This document shows positions 1 to 12,467 of a DNA stretch of 64,000 nucleotides, one piece after another. The translations under genes and the position numbers were made by a program. Position 1 is the first letter of the stretch; each line of letters opens with the position of its first letter. This stretch comes from Agarophyton chilense (taxonomy: Eukaryota; Rhodophyta; Florideophyceae; Gracilariales; Gracilariaceae). The notes below the pieces were generated by a model. That model made no database searches, was not told where the DNA came from, and worked only from the letters and a program-made list of their open reading frames with translations. Location of the stretch: positions 930,001-994,000 of the forward strand of contig JARGXX010000115.1 of NCBI GenBank assembly GCA_030374765.1, given 5' to 3'.

Positions 1-920
1 TGATGGAGATAAAGGAAGTGTTGAGAGCAGACGGGGGAGGGAAGGGCTCGCCGGTGAAACCGGTGAGAAGAGGTGGTTGTGAGGAAAGGGGAGTAGGACG
101 GGAATCGGGAATCGGGAAGATGGGGGAAGCCTGCTGTAGAAGAAGCGCCAAGGGATGTGGCAGGGGAAGGAGGATGGAGATGTGGTTGTGCTGGCGTAGT
201 TGGCTGGGGGAAGGGCCGATTGTAGGGTTCTGGAGTGCAACACACACGGCGCAGACTGCAGAAAGCATAATGGGGGAGCAGGGATAGAAACGAATGGGAG
301 GGATGGGAAGCTAGTTTGGGGCGCGGAGGCTGTATGAGAATAGAAAGATTTCTGCGACTAACTTCTTTAAGAGTACGTTCGAGGAGACTGAAAAACCAGT
401 TGCTAATGTATGAGTGGGGAAGAGGAAGAAAGATTAAATGTTTTATGTTTGTGATAATACAAAGAAGTGTGAGAGTGAGTGAACTAGCCGGTATTCTAAT
501 TTTGCTAGTCGAAAAATGCGTTGAATATTTTAGTGGAGTGGAAATTGAACTAGAACAAGTGCAGATTTTGGAAAGTGTCCTGGAAATTTGTAGTTTTGGA
601 ATCGGTGAGCCTTGAAACAAGCACGAGTATTCTAGGACCCTCCTCGATAACTGCACTTGGTGCAGTTTTATACTCCAAATGTTTTTAATTTTTTGTGTGC
701 CAGCCTCACAAACCCCCTCGCGTCCCTAATTTTTCGCCCAAACTAGTCACTCTTACACTCATAGCACCCATTTTTCCAATTCCAAAAACACTAAACAAGA
801 AGTGGGATGCCCCGGAGCCGAAGGACGCGAGTGGTGGAGGTGGAGCTGTGAAGGAGGAAGGGGATAGTTTTCCGCCGGAATTCTATGCGCTGACTTTCTA
901 GGATACGGAAAGGCAGCCCT
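1..920. other. No gene recognised at left edge
   Basis: Only short open frames without family resemblance occur here, on both strands. The one structure I can see is a perfect inverted repeat at 650-666 (7-bp arms ACTGCAC and GTGCAGT around a 3-base loop). The right part may belong to the 3' end of the decayed minus-strand chromovirus that follows, but I could not match it to that element's LTR. Confidence 0.5.
650..666. repeat. Perfect short inverted repeat
   Basis: The arms ACTGCAC (650-656) and GTGCAGT (660-666) are perfectly complementary around the loop TTG, and a run of T follows on the plus strand. It could form a small hairpin. No gene ends nearby, so a terminator role is not supported. 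Confidence 0.5.
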
Positions 921-2233
921 CACCGGGCGGGAGTGCTTCTAAAGTAGAGGAATGGAGGGGGTAATACGTCGATGTGCGGTGATTCAAAAGTTTATTGTTG
1001 TTTGGTAGAAGGATGTAAACCAGCGTTTCAATTCCATCGAAGGAGATATAAACTGGCACTTGAGGGCACTTCCGTTTTTCAATCGGCACTGCTAGTATTC
1101 GTGTTAATGCGCAAATGTGTGGTATCCGAGAAATCTGTATTGATTGCTTGCACATTGCCTGTTCCTCATTTTTTGCAGATTTTTTGACGTTTTTCTTTGC
1201 TCCCTGCGCTTCTAGTACCTCGAAATATCATTCCGAGAACAAAAATGATGTAGTTTGGTACGTAGGGAACTGATGCACTCCGGCTGTACTGCTTTTAATA
1301 ACACTACGCGCCGCATTGCAAATCTTCAATCTTCGGTTTACACAGAAGTGCGGTCACTCTCCTCTAAACCTCCCTTAAAACTACTCTTAGAGGCAATTTT
1401 AGACACTTGTTGCACTTTTATTTTAATAATACACCCCCAACACACTCAACATACATTCTGAAAACACTTTTCATTTCAACTAGGGGTGCTCATTTGCGGA
1501 GACTACCTCTCAAGGCCCTGTAAACTTGGGTACTAGCTTCAATATGATGTCAGAATCAATACAAATATCGTATTTTTCCTCGTCTGATGTTGGTCGAGAC
1601 ATACTGCAAAAGATAACGATGAAGACATAGTCAACAAGTTTCCAACTTTGTAATCCTCTTCCCTACTTGGTCGTAGTATGCTTTATAGCTCTTTGAGAAT
1701 ACTTTTAATTTGGCATTGGCTTTTTTTAAGTTTGTTTCGAGCTTGTTGAGTGTGTTTTTCTTGACCTGAGCAGGGGTAGGTGTACCAGCTGCTCCGTAGT
1801 TCTCGGGTCCTGGTTCAAGGGGAATAACAGGAGATATACAGGAGAGTAACAGGTCTCAGGGAGTAGTATGCTTGGATCGGTGTATCTGGAGGTTGTAAAC
1901 GTATGTTAGGGGCTGTACATAATCAGACCATCCAGTAGGGTGTTCTTTTACATATTGCCGTAGTCTGGCAACGAAGGTTTTGTTGAACCGTTCAACTTGG
2001 CCGTTCGTCTGCAGATGGTACGCCGTGCTGAAGTAGTGATTCAACCAAAGCATGGTACATACTGCTTCAAAGAACTTAGATATTAAGTTCGAACCAATAT
2101 CGGCTGCTAGGTACATTAGGGCACCGTACTGATATACCCAATTATTCAAGATGTCTCTTTACAAGACTGTCAACAGTGCGCTCTTCAGTGGCATCGATTT
2201 TGTAACTTTGAAGAATTGAGCGGTTATGACTGC

Positions 2234-2679
2234 TGTAACGCAATGACGGGTGGGTCAGCGTACGGGTCTCGACCGGTGGTAGCGTGGTAGATCGGGTCCT
2301 AAGGTTCAAATCCTTGACGGCGACACTCCCAGAGTATTCGGGGCAGTGGGCTGGGGTTTACTGCGTAGGCCTACAGGTTGGAGCTACGGAAACGATGGCT
2401 TGAATACCAAAGGATGGAACTAATATACTAAAGGGGTATATTTAGTATCCTGACGGTGCCTACCTTACTCTAAGGGAGAGGCGTCACTTGATCCAAGTAA
2501 ATAGTACTGGAAAGCCGATGGGATATCCCTGGCACTGTAATACTAATCTATTACACTAACTAAAATTAATTAATAATCTACATGAGTCCATCGAAGGTCG
2601 ACCCGTCCACGTGTCGCCTGTAAAATATCTCAGGGCCCGGCGGCTTAAAAGGCTCAACCGTTATCATCGCTCCTTCACA
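2234..2679 (+). repeat. Nested solo-LTR-like repeat, copy A
   Basis: This 446-bp unit begins TGTAAC and ends TTCACA. It is clearly homologous over its full length to the unit at 12012-12462, and homology stops at the same two ends in both copies. It sits inside the integrase part of the fossil chromovirus. The TG...CA ends and the flanking duplication of copy B indicate a solo LTR. The 5-bp flanks here (ACTGC and ACCAT) no longer match, consistent with age. A tRNA T-arm-like motif (AAGGTTCAAATCCTT) lies near 2301-2315. Confidence 0.7.
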
Positions 2680-3059
2680 ACCATCACGAGTCAATAACCC
2701 TCTGAGAACTTTGGCAGTGACCTCAAGATGACGATTGCTACATATTACAAGGGCCCTGCCGCTAGGAAAAGCTTCAGCCACTTCCTGTGTTTCTGTACAC
2801 CACCTCGTGTCTTTTCACAAGAAGCGCAGCGAGCTACATATGTGAACATCTTGGGCCATGTGCGGCTTGTGGAAGTGTTTCCTCAACATATAATACAACC
2901 GTATTGCTCCTGGATAACCTGTCAGCCTTATGAAATGCCCTAATTACAATTCTTTCGAGCATAGAGACTCTGGCACCGCCTCTGGGATGCTGCTTCCAAG
3001 GTAGAATGACGCCCTAGGTAGCCTTCATGCTCTATATCGAACTGCAATCCTTTGGTGCC

Positions 3060-3714
3060 TGTTGAAGTTTGGTCGACTGTGCCCCAAAGCCCTTTGGATT
3101 GTTTGAAACAGTGGAAAACAAGAAGTGGATTGAAGCATGGGCACTTTTGGGCACCCTCTGCCGAAAAACGCATATGCGCCTCATCTCAATATCAACGTGA
3201 AACGGCCATCTGATTGGCTACTGTAAATGCCCACGTGCAACGTGGTATGGACAAGCGGTATGGTTCTAATGGGGCGTGTTGGGGCTTCGGCCCAAGTGAA
3301 GCGATCTGATTTGACGAGAGCGCTGAATGAGCACGGGCTATGCAGTTGGAGAGAATGTGAAAATGTGGGCTGGATACGTTTGGCCGAAACAGCCGAATCT
3401 GGGCTGTGCGGGGCGGATGGCACTGGCACACCACTTTGGATGATTGTTTGAGTTTTTATTTGTTATGCTTTATGTTTGAAATTGTTTTGGCGCGCAACTC
3501 CTCGTCGCACAGTGGAAAGCTGTGAGACGTGGGTTACCCGCCGACGGTCAGCACCGGCGGCTGAACTGCGTGCAAGGTAGATATAGTTGTCAATGACGGT
3601 CGCCGACGACCGAAGTAAATTGTCAAGGCTGACTACCTTTACTTGTTTTTCTTTTCTTCTCGTCTATTCCACTTCTTTTCCTTTTCCATTACCTAACCTG
3701 CGCTCACGTTGTGA
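3060..3714. repeat. Nested 655-bp insertion, 5-bp duplication
   Basis: The stretch starts TGTTGAAG and is bracketed by the direct repeat GTGCC (3055-3059 and 3715-3719). It separates two collinear integrase-proximal parts of the fossil chromovirus, so it is a later insertion. The 5-bp duplication and the TG start suggest a solo LTR from another family, although the expected CA end is not intact. It contains no credible gene. The family is not recognised. Confidence 0.65.
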
Positions 3715-6399
3715 GTGCCAATTCGGTTGCTCAGTTTCCTGCAAAAGGTGACCTTAGTTTGCGCTCGCAAGAATTCCTCTTGGGTTGTGGAAGTGTCCCC
3801 CGCTTCTTCGATGGGTCCAACCATTTTAGAAGATTCCATTTCTGGTAGCTCTCCTATCCATCCTTTTTCATCATCCCGTAGTTGTTTTTGTTCGTCGTAA
3901 CCATACTGCTGTGTCAGCTGAGTCGAAAAGCATGGTATTTCATCTCGTAACTGTTCGGTGTCCACACCATCAATATTTAAACGCGACATTCCATCCACGA
4001 TGCTGTGTTTTATACGAGGACGGTATCAGACTGCATAGTCAAACTCCGAGAGTCGGAGTCTCCATCCAGCTAACCGTCCAGAGGCCTCCGCCAGACCCAG
4101 TATCCACCGTAAGGCTTCATGATCCGTTCGTACAGTACAACGAAAACAATATAAGTAGAGTCGCAGCATTAACATGCTCCATACCACGGAGAGGCATTGT
4201 TTTCCGTGGTGGAGTAGTTTCGTTCCGTCTTTGTGAGCGCTCGGATCCAGTAAGAAATTGGTGCTTTTGATTCATCGTACTGCTCCTGCATTAGAAAGCA
4301 ACCAATTTGGGCGTCCGAGGAATCATTACCCAATTTGTACGGCTTTTCAGCTTTCGGTAATGGAAATATAGGAGGTGAAAGTAGCGCCGCTTTCAAGAGA
4401 TGTAAGGCGTCCATTTTGTCGTATTCTAGATACAAAAACCTTTCTGGTTGACTTTTATGGAAACTTCGGTTTAAAGGGGCTGCTATTCTTGCAAAGACTT
4501 CGACAAACCTGCGGTAAACGTTCCAAAAACCTAAGAAGGAGTACATATCCGTTTGGGTTTTCGGGATTTTCGGTTCTTGTACCGCTTTAAGGTTTCGTTT
4601 GGCTACTTGGTGTTTTTCTGGGCTGATTATGTGCCCGATGACCTCTACCTTCTGGTGGAATATCAAACATTTTCATAAATTCTGAGTTACTCCCGCCTTT
4701 CTAAGGAGATCCAGTTTGCTTCGAACGTGCTCTTGGTGCTTCTCCATGGGTTTAAAGTAGATGGTCACGTCGTCTGTACACATCAATGCGGTTGTACATC
4801 TTAATTTCGACAGTATTATGTCGAGACCCTGATTGAAGGTTGCTGGCGCATCGGGTAAACAAAAAAAGTGCGCAAGAATTGGTAGCGACTAGTGTGACAG
4901 GTGAACGCGGTCTTGTCTCCGTCCTCTTCCGGTTTTTCTATTTCCCAATAACCACAGTTGCCATCGAATGTGATGAAAATATTTGCATTACCTAGAGAAT
5001 CGATACATTTATCTATTCTTTGTATCGGATACGAGTCTCTTACCGTATCAGAATTCAAATTCCAGTAGCCCATACTGAACCGCACTCGGGATCCTCCTCG
5101 TTTTCACAAGCACCACGGTGGCTTGCTCATTTCACAAATGCAGGTTCAATTTCACCTTCACGGAGAATTGTCTGCCAATCCTATACTTGTGCGTAACGGG
5201 ATTTTGGAGCGGCCGTATAACGTTGCTAATGAATAGGCCTGGCACCTGGTGCCAGTTCGTTGCCGTGCTGGGTTGCTTGTATCGTACTCAGCCGTTTTGA
5301 CCATATGATTTCGAACAGTTCCAGTAGGAAGACTTTCTATTTTCGGTTTTTGTCGCCTTTCAGGCCTATGTTTACTTCTTCGCTCCAGTCCTTCACCTCC
5401 TCCAGTTCCATGTTAGTGTCGGTCTTCTCTCCGTTTTTGGCGTTTTCCTTTACCTTCTGGTTTTTATTCTCCATAGCCTCCCCCTACATATCTTTTGCGT
5501 CCACGTAAGACCATGCTGGTGTCACTGTCAGGATGTGACCTTGCGTCGGGAGCGCTAAGCCTATAATGGTATTTTTGGGGAGCTTTACCATGCGGTTGCT
5601 GAAAATTTGGAGGTATAACTTGAACGGTTTGTTCGGGATATGTCGAGAATTTCATTTGCCATTAAGGTTGTGTGATTATACAACAATTTGTCACTGTTCT
5701 GAATGGATATTATATTTGGTCACAATAATGTGGCTTGTACTACCATCTGGTCGGACGGTTCAATGGATACTATATTGAATAACCTGAACTTATTGTTTAT
5801 TGTATCAGTTGGTCGGGCTGCAATTTCCCGTCTGGTGTTTCGTTTCTGGGGGTCCTCTGTGCTTACCAATGTGCTTACCAATAATGGAAATGCGTAATCC
5901 ATTGATGAAAAGTACCTCACAGGAACAGAGAAAAATAATCCGGATGCGGCAGTCGATAAACGATGTCTCCAGAATACAGTCCGTTGCCAATTAGTTGATC
6001 CCTATAAAGCGGACTCTTACCTCCAGTTACTTATCTATGACCATTAGAGTAAGGTAATTACGGACTGCAAGAGGTATATTGTTCGCATCGACGAGTGGGT
6101 TCTGCAATGTGTAGGGCTGTATCTTGTCCAAAAACGTTGGTGGTAATGGTCTGGCATTCATCAGATTGGGTTCCTCTCCTGTATCTAAGACGGCACCACA
6201 TGGAACCAAATGGTTAGTAGTAAACCGAATGGTGATTTGTACCTTGTAGATAGTGCGTTTGACAAAGCATATAGGGACTTGGTCATCCATAACACCTTCA
6301 TCTGTATTGACGAATGGGTATTCACCCACACATAAACCATATGGTATTGGAAGGCCTTACGAGTGGGCGCCGTTGAGGGTGGTCTTCACTCCAACTGGT

Positions 6400-8584
6400 T
6401 GGCGTTTTCCAACTCGTGGATAGGCCAAGTCTCCTGAATTCCTCCCGTGACCAAATGGACCTGTTGAGGTGGAATAGGGCGCGCGTTGGCGTTCCTTTCA
6501 TGGTGTACTGCTGAGGGTTGGGAACTGAAGATTTCCCTATGCTTCTGCTGCCGCACCTGTAGAAGTATGGCTCGTATCTGGGAAGCCACGCTAGTACACT
6601 GCGTAGACAAATGGTGGGGTGATAGAAAAACCAGCAAAAGAGCTTGCTTGTTGCAGGATCCCTTAATGCCATTGCACTTGGTCTCGGTTGGACCATATTA
6701 GGAAATGGCATTGCAGTTCTGTATGAGGGCTTCCTACCAAGTTGTTTGGCATGGAGTACTGCAAAATCCTGGTTGTGTGGGGCTGACACCATCGTTGAGG
6801 TAATCGACGGTTGTTCCGACGGTGACACACCAAAAAGTGTAGTTGACAAGTTGGAGCTTGGGAGCGAATGTTCTCCGACATGAGAGGCACAGATTAGGTG
6901 AATCGCTCGCCCCTGAGGTGTGTGTCAAGCTGATTCGTCACCATGCTTATATGCTTCTTCAATGCCGAATACTGACCGTTTCGGTTTATCCTTGGTCCCT
7001 TTTTGTGTGGGGGCCAAAATCATCTTCCCCATTCGTAGCGTATTCTTTAAGCCTAGGGCATAGCGCGCCAGTTCGTTGTAGTACACGTTAAGATTTGTAC
7101 CAAAGTTGTACCTTACCTGAGACCTTATTGGTTTGTCGGTGTTGTCAGCATACATTGAATTTAACGTTGTGATACTAAACATCGAGACGCAGTCGCCCAG
7201 AGGGAACATACGTATTGTAATTCGGTTTACCCTGCTCGCTGAAGGTGTGTGAGCACCTCAGAATAGGCCTCTTGACTCACCTCATCGGTTGCATAGGTCT
7301 CCAGAAGGAAATTCACCACCTGTGGGTATGTAGTCAGCATTTCTGTCTGGTCATCATCCACTGCCAGAGTCTTGCCCTGTAAGCGGCTGTAAATCATGTC
7401 GTCCGCTTGAAATTTGAGATAAAACTGGAATAACAACATCGCAGCACCTTCTGAAAACCAATTTTGGTCACAAACTATCTTGAATCTCTGGAGGAAGTCT
7501 ATGATAGCGATGCGGGTTTCCCCCGAAAAATGAGTATCCCCTATCTGGACACAAAGCTTTCGATGATGCTTACTTATTTTTTGAGCAACCTCTTTGGTAT
7601 ACTCAGAGCTCTTGATCGCCAACCTGTATGTGCGATAGTTGACCCCCTTTGTAAAAGTTCGTTCAACGGAACGATCACCTGTAGGTCACGATCGCTGTCG
7701 GAATATGACTCCGATGAGTCATACAGTTTATTCTTACCCTTCCGGGTATTTTCCTTTTCTTACAACGGGGATCCTACTATAATTTTCTTGAACCCTTTTG
7801 GTTTTTATCCGTTGACAAACTGATTCGGTTTCCGAGATCAAAAAGTCAGGGTCGGACCGGTGCCTCTTTCTCTGTGTCTTTTTGGTTTTCTTCTTTTTGT
7901 TATCAGATGGATATCGGTGTCGCTCCTCATCCGAACTCGACGACCCATCTTTAACACCAGGTTCTTCGCCAATGGTTCCCTGCACAGCTCTACCGACAAG
8001 TTTCGGTAGGTAATAGTACCCTGGGCTCTCAATCGCCGGAGGCTCTGCCCCTCTCCGAATTTGGTCCTGCGGCTTCCCACTAGTTTTCAAAGTTGGAAGG
8101 TTTGTTTGGAGATTGAAAAGACCGTGAGATTTTTGAAAAAGAGCTTGGGCCTCCACCCTAGAGGTGTTTGATTTCGCCCCTACTTTGGGTTGGAAAACCG
8201 CATGGTTCTGTACATAGCATCCCCAATCGGTCAATTTATCCTCTTATCTCGTTCTTGAGGAAGTTGATATTAAATTTTGGCACACGGTCAATCAATTCCT
8301 GATAGGTCCGATCAACCACCAAATGGGTAATTGCATATATATATCCAGACGAGGACCAGGGGGTTCTTTTTTTTATCAACCACATTGGTATGTCGGGCTT
8401 CTCTCAAAGGGCCTTCTATCTCTCGACTTGCCATATTGACCTTAGTGGTTCTCAGTTTTCGAAGAAGTTCCTCCGGGTTGTCCTGGATTGGTTGTGAAAG
8501 TCCACCTCGTGGGGGAAGACAATCGAATGGTGCACTAGGGGCCCTAGTAAAGCGTCCTGGCGCATTTTTCGATGATTGGTCCAT
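6400..8584 (-). pseudogene. Fossil gag of the decayed chromovirus
   Basis: Reading leftward there is an N-terminal coiled segment (about 8312-8584), then a basic, serine-rich linker with lysine runs (about 7734-8234) and a capsid-like helical stretch (7227-7622) that resembles the capsid region of the younger chromovirus. A cysteine-rich zinc-knuckle-like remnant lies near 6800-6900. The gene is broken in many places. Confidence 0.65.
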
Positions 8585-8693
8585 TGAGATAAACTAATGA
8601 GTCAGCAATTGCAGTTTCAGCGACTTCTTCACCAAACGGTGCGTTTGCAATGCCAAATCCTCCCTTTCAATTCCAAACGTGATGAACACCAAT

Positions 8694-8711
8694 TTCTAAG
8701 TCGGGAGACCA
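8694..8711 (-). promoter_or_regulatory. Primer-binding site of fossil chromovirus
   Basis: On the plus strand this reads TTCTAAGTCGGGAGACCA. It is the exact reverse complement of the primer-binding site of the younger chromovirus at 56344-56361. Three bases separate it from the inner LTR end at 8715, the same arrangement as in the younger element. The sequence ends in CCA when read as the tRNA 3' end. I could not assign the tRNA. Confidence 0.85.
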
Positions 8712-8714
8712 AAA

Positions 8715-9630
8715 TGTGGTATAAACCGAAACGGTAGCAAGGGGTGTAAGGCGTGGTGTTTCTAGGAAGCACGGAATGTGCTCGACCTAGAAGAAGGGGA
8801 TTGGGAATACCTGAAAGGTGTGGCAGCCCCAGACACTGAAAGGCGCAACAGAAACGGCGGGCTCACTGAGACCAAGTTGATAGAAGATGATGCACAGCGC
8901 TCGCGGGTTCGGAAAACGTAAGAACACTAGGCTTACCTTTATGGTCGACTGTAGAAACCAAAAAGGGTAAAAGAAGTCTATTAGGTAAATTTCTTTACAA
9001 CTATGACAGGGGTGACCATGGTCAGTGAAGATATATCTAACCAGCCACCCGACCTGCGGTGGCGCTCCTCGCCAGGTGGCCACCAAGAGGTGCACTTGAG
9101 GGACGCCTCCTTATCCACATATTCTTATCTAAATAATACTAAATTAGCGAAAGGCTAAGCTGATTGATTACTACTCTACTGTAGTAGGCGAGGCGTGCAG
9201 GCAACCCTCCAGATCCACCACGTAGCGAAATTAACTCATCGGTGTAGCTCACTATCCTACAGATCCAGCGACGCACTTTATGCCTCCTGAGTTACACAAA
9301 ACGGTGTGTCTCTTTTTCGAAGGCATTCCTGACACCCTGTAATATGTGCACAAAAGTAGACCTGGAAAGCAGGAATACTTTGCACAGTAGTACAACTAGT
9401 GCATATAAACACGTGTATACTGCATAATCTAACGAGCTTCTTTTCACCAAACAGATTGTGAGTACTATTCATTCATTCGACATCCAACAACTTTGACTCG
9501 TCCTCAACAACACCATTTCCTGATATCGAGGCCGCTGCATAGAATTCTGAACATGAAATAATGTTGAAGTTGAACTGGAAAAATTGGGTCACCCGAGCTC
9601 CTTAGTTCCACCCGAATGTGGTTACCAACA
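8715..9630 (-). repeat. Probable 5' LTR of fossil chromovirus
   Basis: The inner end (TGTGGTATAAACC on the plus strand) is fixed by the adjacent primer-binding site. The outer end is proposed at 9630, where GGTTACCAACA gives an imperfect inverted match to the inner end. The resulting length of about 916 bp is close to the other two full-length chromovirus-type LTRs in this window (866 and 896 bp). The inner end is firm and the outer end tentative. Confidence 0.55.
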
Positions 9631-12011
9631 AATCCTTCATCTACTCATATATCAGTGACCGAATGCTTCCCGGTTGAGTTCCTTGCATCATGGTTCGGTG
9701 GGAGATTGGCGCTCCAGCGTTGCGGCTGAACATAATTTGCTTTATTGAGAGCGTGCTGAGTCACTAAAAAGGGCTCGTTGCAAATGGAAAGTCCCGAATA
9801 CTAGCAAATCCACCAGGTTTGTGGTGAGCATGAAATTTCTCCGAGTTACGGCTTGGATATCTCGCACTACCCATCCTACGCAGAGATAACATATGAAGAA
9901 GCATTCTTAATCGTAGTTGTCCTTTTTATTAAGTCATAAAGAAGCTTAGGCTGTAGAGAATATGGCCCCTAGCCGTGAAAAGAGAGCGCGACTCGGTGGA
10001 ATTTAATTAGTTGTGTGTAGATCAAGGTTGAAATTGTGATATTCCACTAGAGACGGTAATATAATCCATAGCAGGGTGATGTTCACAGAAAATACCGCAA
10101 GAACTTGGCGACTCCTTGCTAGCAACTTTCCATGAAAGAAGGTGTGTTAAAGAAGATGATCAGGGGAGCCTGTCGAGAGACACGATTGGTGTAAACAATA
10201 GATAATAATTTAGGTACGGCAGTACGTAAGACATACGAGATCGGCTCGACGACCCTTGAGCAATCACAAAAGATCAAAGAACGACAAAAACCGTACACGA
10301 AACACAAAATAAAGAAGCGATAAACAGCGAAAAGTAGAGGATATCCTCAGAACAAGATCTATAGCTCAGATGCGAGTAGCACAAATGCTACAGGTGCTCC
10401 ATAATCTGTAGCGACTTCAGGATTCCTGGCAAACACCAAGATGTTGATGTGATGGTTGTTATTTGGCCTGTGACTTCCTCACCCGAGCCAAGCGCCCTTT
10501 ACTGTGCCAGATAGCATATGAATGCCTTATATTGACTTCGATGCTTTTCGATCGTTCGATTCAACATGTGTCTCAAATACTACAAAACACATCTTATTTG
10601 GTTTAAATAAATGAACCAATGTTAGTAAATTAATATAGGGCACACTATATGGAGGCCATACACGTCGAAAAACTTCGGGCAGGGTCCCAAGACGAATCTC
10701 TCACAAGTGCAATATTACTAAGAAATGTCCAGCATTTCATCGTGTGCCACCTGGCTACAGTGCTCAGTACCAATGCAAAAACTGCAAGTTTCCAAAACTA
10801 CTCTTCTGTATATTAACCAAAGCATGAAAGAAATACATAACCACTACCATCTTACATTCATGAAAATCCACTTGGTAGGACTCCAGTTTTCTTCTTCGTT
10901 AAGAGAAAACGTTGTCCTGAAAGATTCACCGCCTTCGTCACGGCATCCTCCAACTAAATGCCACCAAGAACAGCAGAAAAAGTAAGTAGTTCTCTTACAC
11001 CAAGATTGCGCACATTTTGCTCCACCACCACTTTTGGCTCTTCATTATTCAGTTTATATTTGGTCGTTTCTCAAAACAGCTCGTCACAAATTGTATTTAT
11101 CTATATCCTTTTTTGAGATAAAATCTCTAGCACTCGAATGGCCGCTTGATTTTGTCTTTTTGTGCCAAGGGTATATATCATCAATAAACATTCTGCTTAT
11201 TTTGGTCTCAGTATCTCTGAAAAATATATGCACGACCGTAGCAAAAAAACCAAATCTTTAATTGTCCAGTTGCGGCCGATACATAACGCCAGTAAAAAGC
11301 TAGAGTACAAATAAACGTTTCACCTGTGACCATAATATAATCCTGTTCAGTTATTGTTTTTTGTGTGCGGTACTCTTTAAAGATCTCAATTATTAAGAAA
11401 ATGAGATCGTCTAGAAGTGTGTCTCGTTAACCATATACTTTGATTTGGCCTGATTTGGCAGCTTTTTTCTTACAAGAACATATTATTTTACCACTCAATA
11501 CTTTAAGGCGATTCCCTACGATAAATTGTGTGAAGAAGAATCGCTTTCTTTAAGCATTGCTGGTGACACAGCACTTTTAAAGAGAATTTCGCCTCTACAC
11601 GTAAAATCGGTTAGTGTCCTCATGCTGCAATATAGTTCTTGATTTAAGAACTGCACTTGAGCAGTAAATTATAGATTGCTTTTCTCAGTCAAGGTCGTTT
11701 GGATGGCATGAACACAGGTGTATGACTTTGTGTTTTTGCTCTTAAGGGTTATTATACGTTTTAAGAAGCAAGCATAATTTGTGAAGTTGATAGTGATTTA
11801 AAAAAATGAGGATGGAAAGTGTGATTTAGGTGAATTGAGGGGTTTTATAAGCAAGTTTTGTGGTGCGAACGGCCCGAACGGATTTGAAATTGTCAATACT
11901 AAACAGTCCCGTTGGATTTTCAATGCTGTACTGGGCATCAATGCCCAATTTGGTACCTAGTACTCAATTGTGGATGCACACATGCTCCCCTCAAGGCAGA
12001 TAATACCTAAT
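9631..12011. other. AT-rich region without a gene
   Basis: No open frame in this 2.4-kb stretch resembles a known protein, and the frames are short on both strands. I see no tRNA and no tandem array. It is probably decayed transposon sequence or plain intergenic DNA. Confidence 0.5.
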
Positions 12012-12462
12012 TGTAACACAATGACTGGTGGGTCAGATTACTGGTCTCAACCTGGGGAATCGTGATAGAGCGGGTCCTAAGGTTCGTATCCTTGACGGCG
12101 GCACTCTCAGAGTACTTGGTGCAATGGGCGGGCGTTTACTGCGTAGCCCTATAGGTCGTAGCTACGGAAACAATGGCTTGAAGACCAATTGGTGGAACCA
12201 ATGTATCAAAGGGGATAATTTAGTATCCTGACGGTGTCCACATGATTCTTAGGGAGAAGCGTCACTCGATTCAAGTAAATTTCGATGGCTAGGCGCTGGG
12301 ATCTCCCTGGCACTGTAAAGCTATCCTATCCTATTACACTAAATAAAACGAAACAAATATTAAAATATCTCCAACTGAGGTCGGCCAGTCGACATGGCGT
12401 CTGTAAGATACCTCAGGCCCTGGTGGCCTACAAAACTCAACCGTTATCGTTTCTCTTTCACA
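12012..12462 (+). repeat. Solo-LTR-like repeat, copy B
   Basis: This 451-bp unit begins TGTAAC and ends TTCACA. It is flanked by a perfect 5-bp direct repeat CTAAT (12007-12011 and 12463-12467), the hallmark of LTR element integration. It is homologous over its length to 2234-2679. There is no primer-binding site or coding sequence beside it, so it is a solo LTR or a very small non-autonomous element. A T-arm-like stretch (TAAGGTTCGTATCCTTG) is conserved between the copies. Confidence 0.8.
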
Positions 12463-12467
12463 CTAAT

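Larger units (their letters stand above)
930..6330 (-). pseudogene. Fossil pol region of the decayed chromovirus
   Basis: The domains are recognised by scattered but collinear matches. A protease-like LDTG stretch lies near 6180-6230. The RT N-terminal half follows at about 4816-5085 and the RT thumb/RNase H junction at 4169-4666. An integrase zinc-binding segment lies near 2780-3060 and an integrase core at about 1856-2230, including the TNGQVERFN signature. A GPF-like segment lies near 1490-1560 and a possible chromodomain remnant at 930-1160. The reading is strongly broken and interrupted by two nested insertions. It cannot encode a working polyprotein. Confidence 0.8.
920..9630 (-). mobile_element. 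Decayed Ty3/gypsy chromovirus (fossil)
   Basis: An old Ty3/gypsy-type LTR retroelement lies on the minus strand. In order from high to low coordinates it shows a 5' LTR (about 8715-9630), a primer-binding site (8694-8711), gag with a capsid-like stretch and a zinc-knuckle remnant, protease, reverse transcriptase, RNase H, integrase (zinc-binding part, core and GPF-like motif) and a faint chromodomain remnant near 930-1160. It is broken throughout, with well over ten interruptions, and two further elements are inserted in it (2234-2679 and 3060-3714). Protein-level resemblance to the younger chromovirus at the right end of the window is clear along the whole pol, but the two are different families. 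No 3' LTR was identified to the left. The degree of decay implies an old insertion. Confidence 0.85.

Noticed and set aside
1117-1135. Second copy of the fossil LTR end (TGTGGTAT)
   Set aside because: Only eight bases match; the following sequence differs from 8715 onward.
2234-2679. tRNA-derived SINE
   Set aside because: A B-box-like motif suggested it, but the TG...CA ends, the length of about 450 bp and the 5-bp duplication of the second copy fit a solo LTR better.
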